Positions 18,523 through 26,957 of a stretch of 64,000 nucleotides of DNA are shown piece by piece; the stretch's first letter is position 1; each line of letters starts with the position of its first letter. The notes beneath the pieces are model-generated. The model had not been told where the DNA came from. It did not search any database and saw only the letters and a program-made list of their open reading frames with translations. The DNA is from Pseudomonas tritici (GTDB lineage Bacteria > Pseudomonadota > Gammaproteobacteria > Pseudomonadales > Pseudomonadaceae), in NCBI RefSeq assembly GCF_014268275.3, contig NZ_CP077084.1, positions 3,844,001 through 3,908,000 on the forward strand, read 5' to 3'. The position numbers and the translations under genes were made by a program.

Positions 18523-19356
18523 TCAGTCAATCAATCCATGAGCGTCATAAAACGGATACGGCCCCGGGTACTCCCCGAACACGCCGTTGTGGCTGATCAC
18601 ACCTTGTTGCGCCTCCCAGCGGTGCAACAAATAGCCCGCCGGCTCCAGGTTAAAATGCGCGGGCGCCGCTTCTTGCAAATCCAGCACGATCTGGTGAGAC
18701 GTGCCGGGACACACACAACTCAAACTGCCGCCGAAACGGCGCTGCATCGGCCGATGCAGATGCCCGCACAACAGCCGCTCCACTTGCGGGTGGCGTGCGA
18801 CGACCTGCTCCAGGCCAGCGGCGTTGATGAAGGGTTCGCGGTCCATATGGCCGATACCGCTGATGAACGGCGGGTGATGCAGGATCAGCAAGGTGGGTGC
18901 ATCAGGACGCAACGCCAGTTGCTCATCGAGCCACTGCAATTGGCTGTCCAACAACTGCCCGCCATGGCCGCCGGGAATGGTGGAGTCGAGGCCGATCAGG
19001 CGCAGCGGATACTCGTCCACCACCCAGTCCAACGGGCCATCTGCCGACAGTGGCAAATAAGGGTGATCACGGAACGCCTCCAGCAACGGCCCGCGTGTGT
19101 CATGGTTGCCAGGCACCAGGTAGCACGGCATGTGCAGGCGTGCGAGTTCGGGGTGCAGCACGGCATATTCATCGGCGCGGCCGAAGTCCACCAGGTCACC
19201 GCTGATTACCACGATATCGGGCCGTGGGTGGCTTGCGTTCAAATGGTCGACGGCGCGGCGCAACGCACCCAGGGTATCGACAACGCCATAGGTCAGGCGC
19301 TGGCCGGCTTTGAGGTGCAGGTCGCTGATCTGCGCGACTAGAAACGGACGATTCAC
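18523..19356 (-). CDS. Calcineurin-like phosphodiesterase (GpdQ/CpdA type)
   Basis: 277 residues, with all five metal-site blocks: AQISDLHL (8-15), ISGDLVDFG (50-58), PGNHDTRG (81-88), ILHHPPF (about 157) and CGHLHRP (about 195). The length and order fit GpdQ-like enzymes that cleave glycerophosphodiesters, or CpdA-like cAMP phosphodiesterases. As last gene of an ABC uptake operon (9 bases after the ATPase gene), it more likely acts on the imported compound, which would then be a phosphodiester; that is inference from position. Confidence 0.85.
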   Translation of the reverse strand: MNRPFLVAQISDLHLKAGQRLTYGVVDTLGALRRAVDHLNASHPRPDIVVISGDLVDFGRADEYAVLHPELARLHMPCYLVPGNHDTRGPLLEAFRDHPYLPLSADGPLDWVVDEYPLRLIGLDSTIPGGHGGQLLDSQLQWLDEQLALRPDAPTLLILHHPPFISGIGHMDREPFINAAGLEQVVARHPQVERLLCGHLHRPMQRRFGGSLSCVCPGTSHQIVLDLQEAAPAHFNLEPAGYLLHRWEAQQGVISHNGVFGEYPGPYPFYDAHGLID

Positions 19357-19365
19357 AATAGATTC

Positions 19366-20397
19366 TCAAGCATTCAGGGTGAACAACATGTGCGGCGCAA
19401 CCGCCAGGGCAATCGGCGCGCCGACCGCGTACAGTTGGTTGTCGCTGCTGTCGACCAACAGCGGTTGCGGGCCGCCGACATCCACCAGCAGGCGGCTTTG
19501 CGCGCCCTGGAAAAACTGCGCCAGCAGATGGCCGTGCAGGTGCCCTTCGCCCTCCATCACCCGCAGGTGTTCGGGGCGGCAGTAGACCGTGCCCGGCAGG
19601 TTGGCTTCGTGCCACGGCAACTCGCCGCCGCAGACTTTCAAGCCATGGGATGACGGCTCGATCACCACGAAAGCGTTAAGGTTGCCGACAAAGCCCGCGA
19701 CGAAGGCGTTGGCCGGTTTCTGGTAGATGTCCCGTGGGCTGGCCAACTGGGCGACGCGACCGTGCTCCATCACCAGGATACGATCGCCCAGGGCCATGGC
19801 CTCACCCTGGTCGTGGGTGACGAACACTGACGTAATGCCGAGACCGCGCAACAGTTCATTCAGCTCACTGCGCAGGCGTTCGCGCAGTTGCGCATCCAGC
19901 GCTGCCAGAGGTTCATCCAGCAATAAAACCTTGGGGCGCGGCGCCAACGCACGGGCCAACGCCACGCGCTGACGCTGACCGCCGGAGAGTTCATGGATGC
20001 TGCGCTTGCCGTGGTCCTGCAAACCCACCAATTCCAGCAATTCATCACAACGCTTGTTGCGCTCCGGTGCCGACATACCGCGAATTTTCAGGCCGTAGAC
20101 GATATTGCCCGCCACATCCAGGTTGGGAAACAGCGCGTAGTTCTGAAACACCATGCCCACGTCACGGCGTTCAATGGGCAGGCGGGTCACGTTCTGGTCA
20201 CCGAAAAACACCTGGCCCACATCCGGGCGTTCCAGGCCGGCAATCAGGCGCAGGGTGGTGGTTTTGCCACAGCCGGACGGGCCAAGGATCGCCAGGGTTT
20301 CGCCGCCTTCAACGGTCAAATTCAAGTCATGCACGGCCACGGTGCCGTCGGCGAACGCCTTGCGACAGCCTTGCAGGCGGATAGTGATAGCGGTCAT
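19366..20397 (-). CDS. ABC transporter ATP-binding protein
   Basis: 343 residues. Walker A GPSGCGKTT, Q-loop FQNYALFP, signature LSGGQRQRVALARAL, Walker B VLLLDEPLAALD and switch His in FVTHDQGEAM, then a C-terminal TOBE domain from about residue 240. This is the PotA/FbpC/PhnT group that serves spermidine, iron and 2-aminoethylphosphonate importers. It overlaps the upstream permease by four bases (ATGA). Likely energises the two permeases just upstream. Confidence 0.92.
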   Translation of the reverse strand: MTAITIRLQGCRKAFADGTVAVHDLNLTVEGGETLAILGPSGCGKTTTLRLIAGLERPDVGQVFFGDQNVTRLPIERRDVGMVFQNYALFPNLDVAGNIVYGLKIRGMSAPERNKRCDELLELVGLQDHGKRSIHELSGGQRQRVALARALAPRPKVLLLDEPLAALDAQLRERLRSELNELLRGLGITSVFVTHDQGEAMALGDRILVMEHGRVAQLASPRDIYQKPANAFVAGFVGNLNAFVVIEPSSHGLKVCGGELPWHEANLPGTVYCRPEHLRVMEGEGHLHGHLLAQFFQGAQSRLLVDVGGPQPLLVDSSDNQLYAVGAPIALAVAPHMLFTLNA

Positions 20398-21188
20398 CGA
20401 CGCTCTCCACGGGACAAACGGGCACTGATGGCCTGCAACGCAATCAGCAGCGGCACGATCATCAGCAAAAAGATAAGGGTGTAGGCGCTGGCGATTTCCA
20501 GCCGGGCCGAGGCGTAGCTGTCGGCCAGGCCGACCGGCAAGGTTTTGGTCATCGGCGTGTGCAGCATCCAGGTCAGGTTGAATTCACCCAGGGACAAGGT
20601 GACCACCATCAGCACACCCGCCAGAATCCCCGCCCGGCAATTAGGTACCACCACGCTGAAAAAGCGCTTTATCGGACCTGCACCCAGGCTGGCCGCTGCT
20701 TCCTCCAATACCGGCAATTGCTGGCGTTGCATCACCGCCATCACCGGGCGTACCAGGAACGGCAAAGTGAACAGCACATGACCGACGAGGATGAACAGCC
20801 AACTGCTGCGGAAGCTGCCGAACTGGCCGTAGGTCAGCAGCAAAGCCAACGCACTGGCCAAGCCGGGCATGGCCACCGGCAGCACCATCAGCTCCTCGAA
20901 GGCGCGGCTGAAGCGGTTGTTCATACGCACCAAGGCGTAGGCTGCCGGCACACCGATGACACAGACGCACACCGCGCAGGCCAAGGCCAATTGCAGCGAC
21001 AGCCACACAGTCGGCGAATAGGCCTGCCACACCTGAATAATCCAATCAAAGGTCAAGCCACTGGACACACCCACGAAAAAGTTGCGGGTCAGCCCGGCCA
21101 GCAACGACATCAGCACCGGTACCAGCATGAAGGCGCACACCAGCAGGGTGAACAGCAGTTGAATCACAAACAGCGATGAGCGTTTCAC
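20394..21188 (-). CDS. ABC transporter permease (second)
   Basis: 264 residues with about six membrane helices, starting with SLFVIQLLFTLLVCAFMLVP. The EAA loop that docks on the ATPase is visible as LEEAAASLGAGPIKRF (about 168-183). It overlaps genes on both sides by four bases, so the operon is translationally coupled. Type I importer subunit. Confidence 0.9.
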   Translation of the reverse strand: MKRSSLFVIQLLFTLLVCAFMLVPVLMSLLAGLTRNFFVGVSSGLTFDWIIQVWQAYSPTVWLSLQLALACAVCVCVIGVPAAYALVRMNNRFSRAFEELMVLPVAMPGLASALALLLTYGQFGSFRSSWLFILVGHVLFTLPFLVRPVMAVMQRQQLPVLEEAAASLGAGPIKRFFSVVVPNCRAGILAGVLMVVTLSLGEFNLTWMLHTPMTKTLPVGLADSYASARLEIASAYTLIFLLMIVPLLIALQAISARLSRGERR

Positions 21189-22003
21189 AGCACAGTCCCC
21201 GCGTTTTTCACCAGGCGTCGCGTGAGCAGCAACACCGCCCAGGTCACCGCACCGAGTACCACCGACAGCGCAGCGGCGACGGCAAAATTGGCGTAGTTGG
21301 TGAATACGTTGTAGATCGCCACCGGGGTGACATTGAGCCGCGTGCCCAAGGTAAAGGCGGTGCCGAAAGCGCCCATGGACGTGGCAAAGCAGATCGCCCC
21401 ACAGGACGCCAACGCGGGTGCCAAACCGGGCACGATCACGTCGCAGACCACGCGCCAGTGCCCTGCGCCCAGTGAATGCGCGGCCTCCTCCAGGCTGCGG
21501 TCGAGGCTTTCACAGGCGGCCATTACCGTGAGAATTACTCGCGGAATCGAGAAGTACAGGTAGCCCACAAACAGCCCCGCCAATGAGTAGGCGAAGATCC
21601 AACGTTCCCCGGCCAGTTGCAGGCCCAGTGACGCCAGCAGGCCTTGGCGGCCTGCCAACAAAATCACCAGGAAGCCCACCACCACGCCGGGAAAGGCCAA
21701 AGGAAAAGTGAGCAACGCCACCAGCGCCGAGCGCCCGAAAAACTGCTGGCGGGCGAGGAACACGCCGCTGATGCCGCCAATCACCAAAGCGACCAGCGTC
21801 ACCACCACTGCCAGGATCAGGGTTTGCCCAAGGCTGCCCAGGTACTGCGCGCTGCTGAGCACCTGCCAATAGCCGCTGCCGCTGCTGTCGCGGCTCTCGG
21901 CGCCAAGCACCATCAGGTGCGCCAGCGGCAACAACCAGAACGCGAGCAGTACCGCAAAAGCCGGGGCCAGCGCCCAGGCTGCATGTCTTGCCGATGCGGC
22001 CAC
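21185..22003 (-). CDS. ABC transporter permease (first)
   Basis: 272 residues, six membrane helices, beginning WALAPAFAVLLAFWLLPLA. The EAA loop reads LEEAAHSLGAGHWRVV (about 172-187). The start codon directly abuts the stop of the binding-protein gene. Pairs with the second permease as a heterodimer in a spermidine/iron/phosphonate-type importer. Confidence 0.9.
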   Translation of the reverse strand: MAASARHAAWALAPAFAVLLAFWLLPLAHLMVLGAESRDSSGSGYWQVLSSAQYLGSLGQTLILAVVVTLVALVIGGISGVFLARQQFFGRSALVALLTFPLAFPGVVVGFLVILLAGRQGLLASLGLQLAGERWIFAYSLAGLFVGYLYFSIPRVILTVMAACESLDRSLEEAAHSLGAGHWRVVCDVIVPGLAPALASCGAICFATSMGAFGTAFTLGTRLNVTPVAIYNVFTNYANFAVAAALSVVLGAVTWAVLLLTRRLVKNAGTVL

Positions 22004-23008
22004 TTACTTGACCTCGTTAAGGTATCGGGCGGCGAAGGCTTCCTGCACAGCGGCCATTTTTTCGTAGTCCACCACACCGGCACGGGCATAGTCGCTGTCC
22101 GGGAGGAACTGCGCAGCCACGTCAGCCGGCATTTTCATTGGACGCACTGGGCGCAAGTAAGCCTTGGCCCAAAGCGCCTGGCCTTCGTCCGACAGCACGA
22201 AGTCGAGGACTTTCTCGGCATTGGCGCGGTGCGGTGCATTGGCGACCAGGCTCATCACGTAGGGCACGCTGATGCTGCCTTCTTTCGGAATCACGAAGGC
22301 GACGTTGGCGTTGTCTTTGTAGCGCGCGCGATAGGCGTTGAAGTCGTAGTCCACCAGGATCGGCAATTCGCCGGAGAGCACCCGCGCATAGGCGGTTTGC
22401 TTGGGCACGATGGGCGCGTTTTTCGCGAGTTTCTGGAAGTAGTCGATGGCCGGGGCGAAGTTGTCCAGGTCGCCGCCCATGGCGCGGTTGATCGCCACTG
22501 CCGACACGTAGCCGACGAAGGCACTGGACGGATCGAGGTAACCGACCATGCCTTTGTATTCCGGCTTGAGCAGGTCAGCCCAGCTTTGCGGGACCGGCAA
22601 ACCGCCGAGCGCGTCGACATTGACCATGATGCCCAAGGTGCCGGAGTGGATCGCGAACCAATGGCCGGCCGGGTCTTTGAGGCCAGCGGGGATCTGGTCC
22701 CAGGCCTTGGGTTTGTAGGTGTCGACCACGCCGGCTTTTTGCGCCTGCAGGCCGAAGGTCACGCCGTAGTAAACGACATCGGCGACCGGTGCGGCTTTTT
22801 CCGCCACCAATTGCGCCAGGGACTGGCCGGAGTTTTTGTTGTCCAGCGGCACTTGCACGCCGGTGCTGGCGGCGATGGCCTTGAGCTGGGTGCCCCAATC
22901 GGCCCAGTCCGGCGGGCAGTTGTAGCAGATCGCGGTTTCGGCGGCCTGGGCCAGGCTGGCCGCACCGCACAGCAACAGGGCTGCCAGGGTTTTACTGAGT
23001 GCGCGCAT
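22004..23008 (-). CDS. ABC transporter periplasmic substrate-binding protein
   Basis: 334 residues from the ATG at 23008 with GGAGA seven bases upstream; the longer open frame overlaps lacI. Signal peptide MRALSKTLAALLLCGAASLAQA, mature start AETAICYNCPPDWADW with two close Cys. The fold is the PotD/FbpA group (extracellular solute-binding family 1/6). Ligand unknown; the phosphodiesterase at the operon end hints at an organophosphate. The gene start lies inside the last codons of the regulator gene. Confidence 0.88.
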   Translation of the reverse strand: MRALSKTLAALLLCGAASLAQAAETAICYNCPPDWADWGTQLKAIAASTGVQVPLDNKNSGQSLAQLVAEKAAPVADVVYYGVTFGLQAQKAGVVDTYKPKAWDQIPAGLKDPAGHWFAIHSGTLGIMVNVDALGGLPVPQSWADLLKPEYKGMVGYLDPSSAFVGYVSAVAINRAMGGDLDNFAPAIDYFQKLAKNAPIVPKQTAYARVLSGELPILVDYDFNAYRARYKDNANVAFVIPKEGSISVPYVMSLVANAPHRANAEKVLDFVLSDEGQALWAKAYLRPVRPMKMPADVAAQFLPDSDYARAGVVDYEKMAAVQEAFAARYLNEVK

Positions 23009-24011
23009 CAAGGGTCTCCTCGTAGGGTTGAGTACTTTCGCCGGGCCGGATATGGCAAGGCAGGCAATGGGACGTCGGAGCATTGCCGGCGATTTGCGCC
23101 AGCAGTTGGTCAATCACGGTGCTGGCCAACAGCGCAATGGGCTGCACCACGCTGCACAGGGTCGGGTGCATCTGGGTGCCGAGGCTGATGCCGTCGAAGC
23201 CCATAACCGAAAGCTGTTGGGGCACGTTCCAGGCGTTGCGACGCAGTTCGGCAATCAGGCTGATCGCCAGGAAATCGTTGGAGCACACCAAGGCGGTCGG
23301 TGCATCGGCGCCCTGGAGGAAAGGTTCGATGGCGGCGAACTCAGCTTGGGTGTGAGCCGGCATTTCGATCACCGGACGGCTCTTGATGCCGTATTCCTGC
23401 ATGGCATCGCAGTAGCCGGCGTAGCGCAGGCGAGCACGGTCCGATTGCAACGCGGGCCCGGCGACCATGCTGATGCGGCGGTGCCCGGCTTCCAGCAGAT
23501 ATCGCGTGGCGAGGGCCATGCCAGCGCGGTTGTCGACCGACACAGCGCTGTAGTTGGGGTTGCTCGGCTGGTGATACGCCAGCACGAACGGGGTCTGCTC
23601 GGTGTTCAGGCTGCTGAGCACGCTGTTGCTTTCGGCATCGGTGACCGTCAGTACCAAGCCGTCGACGCGCTGGCGCAGCAGTTCTTCCACCACAATGCAC
23701 TCACGTTCGCTGCTGTAGTCGGTGGTCGCCAGCAACAGGCTGTAGCCGCGCGACCGTGCAGCGCGCTCCATGGCCTGGAACTGTTCAGCGAACACCGGGT
23801 TGAGCAGGTTAGGCACCACCACGCCGATCAACTGGGTGGTTTGCAGGCGCAGTTGGCGGCCCAGCAGATTGGGCCGAAACCCCAACTCGCGGGCGGCGGC
23901 GAACACCTGTTCACGGGTGGCCGGGCGCACTTGGTCAGGGGAAGCAAAAGTGCGGGCGGCGGTGGCGCGGGATACGCCAGCCAGGCGCGCAACGTCTTTC
24001 AGGTCAGTCAT
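22992..24011 (-). CDS. LacI-family transcriptional regulator
   Basis: 339 residues from the ATG at 24011; upstream extension to 24101 rejected. N-terminal helix-turn-helix DLKDVARLAGVSRATAARTF is typical, with hinge helix RQLRLQTTQLIGVVVPN and a sugar-binding-protein-like domain. Odd: the recognition helix has SRATAARTFAS where most members have VSxxTVSRVLN. It is the first gene of the operon and overlaps the binding-protein gene by 17 bases, so it likely controls itself and the transporter through the palindrome just upstream. Confidence 0.92.
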   Translation of the reverse strand: MTDLKDVARLAGVSRATAARTFASPDQVRPATREQVFAAARELGFRPNLLGRQLRLQTTQLIGVVVPNLLNPVFAEQFQAMERAARSRGYSLLLATTDYSSERECIVVEELLRQRVDGLVLTVTDAESNSVLSSLNTEQTPFVLAYHQPSNPNYSAVSVDNRAGMALATRYLLEAGHRRISMVAGPALQSDRARLRYAGYCDAMQEYGIKSRPVIEMPAHTQAEFAAIEPFLQGADAPTALVCSNDFLAISLIAELRRNAWNVPQQLSVMGFDGISLGTQMHPTLCSVVQPIALLASTVIDQLLAQIAGNAPTSHCLPCHIRPGESTQPYEETLDARTQ

Positions 24012-24022
24012 TGTCACTCGCT

Positions 24023-24036
24023 TGAGATCGATCTCA
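24023..24036. promoter_or_regulatory. Probable LacI-family operator
   Basis: tgagatcgatctca is a perfect 14-base palindrome with a central CG pair, the hallmark of LacI-family operators. It ends 11 bases upstream of the lacI-type start codon and so could block transcription of the whole operon. Confidence 0.6.
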
Positions 24037-24141
24037 TTGGCGAGGACAGTAGCGGGGGAATATGGCAGGACGGTGGTGGGGAGATGACGGTTTGATGTCA
24101 CTGAGCATTAAGCGCCCTCTCCCTCTGGGTGATGATCAAAG

Positions 24142-24229
24142 GTGGGAGCTGGCTTGCCTGCGATTGCGGACTATCAGCCAGTACTGTTGGCACTGACCCA
24201 CCGCTATCGCAGGCAAGCCAGCGCCCACA
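24142..24229. repeat. REPIN, gtgggagctgg family
   Basis: Arms gtgggagctggcttgcctgc and gcaggcaagccagcgcccac face each other over 88 bases; the right arm has one change (gcgcccac for gctcccac). Between the divergent lacI-type operon and nspC. From 24230 to the nspC start I see no gene. Confidence 0.85.
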
Positions 24230-24380
24230 TTCGACCTGTGTATGCCTATAGACAGTCATACTTCGCAACTACGATTGAAAACCGGGTGCAGCAAATTCCG
24301 CCCACTAACCTTTCGATTCAATCCAAGTGCGGGCACAATGCCTGTCCTTTTTTGGCAGGCACCGCCGCAGGCTCTCAAAA

Positions 24381-25478
24381 ATGATCAAAACGCCGTACTA
24401 CCTCATCGATAAACAGAAACTTCTGGTCAACATGCAGAAGATTGCTTATGTGCGCGAGCAGTCCGGCGCCAAGGCGTTGCTGGCGCTCAAGTGCTTTGCC
24501 ACCTGGTCGGTGTTCGACCTGATGCAGCAATACATGGACGGCACCACCTCGTCGTCGCTGTACGAGTTGAAGCTCGGCCGCCAGAAATTCGAAGGTGAAG
24601 CGCACGCCTACAGCGTGGCCTGGGCCGACGATGAAATCGAAGAGATGCTGGAGCACTGCGACAAGATCATCTTCAACTCGATCAGCCAGCTGCAGCGCTT
24701 TGCCGAACGCTCCGAAGGCAAGACCCGTGGCCTGCGCGTGAACCCACAGGTGAGTAGCTCCGACTACCTCCTGGCGGACCCGGCGCGCCCGTTTAGCCGC
24801 CTCGGCGAATGGGACCCGGTGAAGATCGAAGGCGTCATTGATCAGATCTCCGGCTTCATGTTCCACAACAACTGCGAGAACGGCGATTTCAGCCTGTTCG
24901 ACAAAATGCTCGGCACCATCGAAGAACGCTTCGGCGCGCTGCTGCACAAGGTCGAGTGGGTCAGCCTTGGCGGCGGCATCCATTTCACCGGTGAAGACTA
25001 TGCCGTGGACGCGTTCTGCGCCCGCTTGAAGGCGTTCTCCGAGAAGTACGGCGTGCAGGTCTACCTGGAACCGGGCGAAGCGGCGATCACCAACAGCGCC
25101 TCCCTGGAAGTGACCGTGCTCGACACCCTCTACAACGGCAAAAACCTCGCCGTGGTAGACAGCTCCATCGAAGCCCACCTGCTGGACCTGCTGATCTATC
25201 GCCTCAATGCCAAGCTGGCACCGAGCGAGGGTGAACACACCGTCATGGTGTGTGGCAAATCCTGCCTGGCCGGGGACATTTTCGGCGAGTATCAATTTGA
25301 TCGTCCGTTGGCCATCGGCGATCGGCTGTCGTTCATCGACACCGCGGGCTACACCATGGTCAAGAAAAACTGGTTCAACGGCCTGAAAATGCCGTCCATC
25401 GTAGTGAAACAACTCGACGGTACAGTCGAAGTGGTTCGTGAATTTGGTTACGACGACTACCTGTCCAGCCTTTCGTAA
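24381..25478 (+). CDS. nspC: Carboxynorspermidine/carboxyspermidine decarboxylase
   Basis: 365 residues from the ATG at 24381; the open frame before it is not coding in look. PLP-dependent, alanine-racemase fold: the Schiff-base lysine is in KALLALKCFATW (about residues 30-41), with FMFHNNCENGDF, VSLGGGIHFTG, YLEPGEA and GKSCLAGDIFGEYQFD as later active-site blocks. It decarboxylates carboxynorspermidine or carboxyspermidine to the triamine. The partner dehydrogenase follows 28 bases downstream, so this is the S-adenosylmethionine-independent polyamine route. Gene order is decarboxylase first, the reverse of Vibrio. Confidence 0.93.
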   Translation: MIKTPYYLIDKQKLLVNMQKIAYVREQSGAKALLALKCFATWSVFDLMQQYMDGTTSSSLYELKLGRQKFEGEAHAYSVAWADDEIEEMLEHCDKIIFNSISQLQRFAERSEGKTRGLRVNPQVSSSDYLLADPARPFSRLGEWDPVKIEGVIDQISGFMFHNNCENGDFSLFDKMLGTIEERFGALLHKVEWVSLGGGIHFTGEDYAVDAFCARLKAFSEKYGVQVYLEPGEAAITNSASLEVTVLDTLYNGKNLAVVDSSIEAHLLDLLIYRLNAKLAPSEGEHTVMVCGKSCLAGDIFGEYQFDRPLAIGDRLSFIDTAGYTMVKKNWFNGLKMPSIVVKQLDGTVEVVREFGYDDYLSSLS

Positions 25479-25506
25479 GCTGGCGGATAAAGGAGAGATA
25501 AAGCAA

Positions 25507-26751
25507 TTGAAAAAGAACGTTCTTATCATTGGTGCAGGAGGTGTCGCCAAGGTGGTGGCCCACAAGTGCGCGCAGCACAACGACGAACTCGGTCGTATTG
25601 CTATCGCGTCGCGCAACATCTCCAAATGCCAGGCCATCATCGACAGCGTCAAGGCCAAGGGTAGCCTCAAGGTTCCCGCCGACATCCAAGCCTTCGCGCT
25701 GAACGCCCTGGACGTGGAAGCGACCAAGGCCCTGATCCGCGAGACTGAATCGCAGATCGTCATTAACGTGGGTTCCGCGTTCCTCAACATGTCGGTACTG
25801 CGTGCCTGCATCGACACGGGCGTTGCGTACCTCGACACCGCCATCCACGAAGAGCCGGGCAAGGTCTGCGAGACCCCGCCGTGGTACGGCAACTACGAAT
25901 GGAACCACCTGGAAGAGTGCAAACAGAAGAACATCACCGCCATCCTTGGCGTGGGCTTCGACCCAGGTGTCGTCAACGCGTACGCCGCGCTGGCGCAGCA
26001 ACAGCATTTCGACCGCATTGACTCGATCGACATCCTCGACGTCAATGCCGGCTCCCATGGCAAATACTTCGCCACCAACTTCGACCCGGAAATCAACTTC
26101 CGCGAGTTCACCGGACAGGTGTGGAGCTGGCAGAACAGCCAGTGGACCAGCAACACCATGTTCGAAGTCAAACGCACCGACGACCTGCCGGTCGTCGGTT
26201 CGCAGAACCTTTACCTCACCGGCCACGATGAAGTGCACTCCCTGTCGAAAAACCTCGACGTGCCCAACGTGCGCTTCTGGATGAGCTTCGGCGAACACTA
26301 CATCAACGTGTTCACCGTACTGAAAAACCTCGGCCTGCTCTCCGAGAAGCCGGTCACCACCGCCGAAGGCCTGGAAGTCGTGCCGCTGAAACTGGTCAAG
26401 GCCGTGCTGCCCGACCCGTCTTCGCTCGCGCCGGGCTACACCGGCAAGACCTGCATCGGCGACCTGGTCAAAGGCACCAAGGACGGCCAGCCGCGTGAGA
26501 TGTTCATCTACAACGTGGCGTGCCATGAAGAAGCCTTTGCCGAGACTGACAGCCAGGGCATTTCGTACACCGCAGGCGTTCCACCCGTAGCCGCTGCGCT
26601 GCTGGTTGCCCGTGGTGAGTGGGATGTGAAGCACATGGCCAACGTCGAGGAACTGCCGGCTGAGCCGTTCCTGAAGGCGCTGGACGTGATGGGGTTGCCA
26701 ACTCGGATTAAAGACGAGAATGGTGATCGTGCTTGGGATGCGACTGCCTGA
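25507..26751 (+). CDS. Carboxynorspermidine/carboxyspermidine dehydrogenase (saccharopine dehydrogenase family)
   Basis: 414 residues starting from a TTG at 25507, chosen because aaaggagag lies nine bases before it and the protein then starts LKKNVLIIGAGGVAKVVAHK, a clean NAD(P)-binding Rossmann loop. The enzyme condenses aspartate semialdehyde with putrescine or 1,3-diaminopropane. Family blocks YLDTAIHEEPGK, LGVGFDPGVVNAYAALA and DVNAGSHGKYFATNFDPE are present. Second gene of the nspC operon, closed by a strong terminator. Confidence 0.92.
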   Translation: MKKNVLIIGAGGVAKVVAHKCAQHNDELGRIAIASRNISKCQAIIDSVKAKGSLKVPADIQAFALNALDVEATKALIRETESQIVINVGSAFLNMSVLRACIDTGVAYLDTAIHEEPGKVCETPPWYGNYEWNHLEECKQKNITAILGVGFDPGVVNAYAALAQQQHFDRIDSIDILDVNAGSHGKYFATNFDPEINFREFTGQVWSWQNSQWTSNTMFEVKRTDDLPVVGSQNLYLTGHDEVHSLSKNLDVPNVRFWMSFGEHYINVFTVLKNLGLLSEKPVTTAEGLEVVPLKLVKAVLPDPSSLAPGYTGKTCIGDLVKGTKDGQPREMFIYNVACHEEAFAETDSQGISYTAGVPPVAAALLVARGEWDVKHMANVEELPAEPFLKALDVMGLPTRIKDENGDRAWDATA

Positions 26752-26773
26752 ATAGGCGATAGCTGACCGAACA

Positions 26774-26803
26774 AAAAAATGCGCCCTCAGGGGCGCATTT
26801 TTT
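26774..26803. terminator. Rho-independent terminator after the polyamine operon
   Basis: A 13-bp perfect stem (aaaaaatgcgccc and gggcgcatttttt) around a four-base loop, with an A run before and a T run after, starting 22 bases past the dehydrogenase stop. It could also work on the opposite strand. Confidence 0.9.
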
Positions 26804-26846
26804 GTTGGGGCTCACATAAATCCCAAAGAAGAATGAAGATCAAAAT

Positions 26847-26933
26847 GTGGGAGCTGGTTTGCCTGCGATAGCGGTCTTCCAGTGACTGAGAGACTGCTGA
26901 CACACCGGTATCGCAGGCAAGCCAGCTCCCACA
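26847..26933. repeat. REPIN, gtgggagctgg family
   Basis: Left arm gtgggagctggtttgcctgc, right arm gcaggcaagccagctcccac. Its right arm plus the following flank, including the last codons of the NRPS gene, is repeated at 30799-30872. Confidence 0.85.
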
Positions 26934-26957
26934 GGGATGGCACTGCGCCCCAAATTC

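Noticed and set aside
24375..26634. Long minus-strand frames opposite nspC and the dehydrogenase
   Set aside because: Shadow frames of two strongly recognised genes; composition is typical of antisense GC-rich DNA.
26847..26933. CRISPR-like reading of the repeated gtgggagctgg units in the window
   Set aside because: Copies are inverted pairs scattered over the whole window, not regularly spaced direct repeats; they are REPINs.
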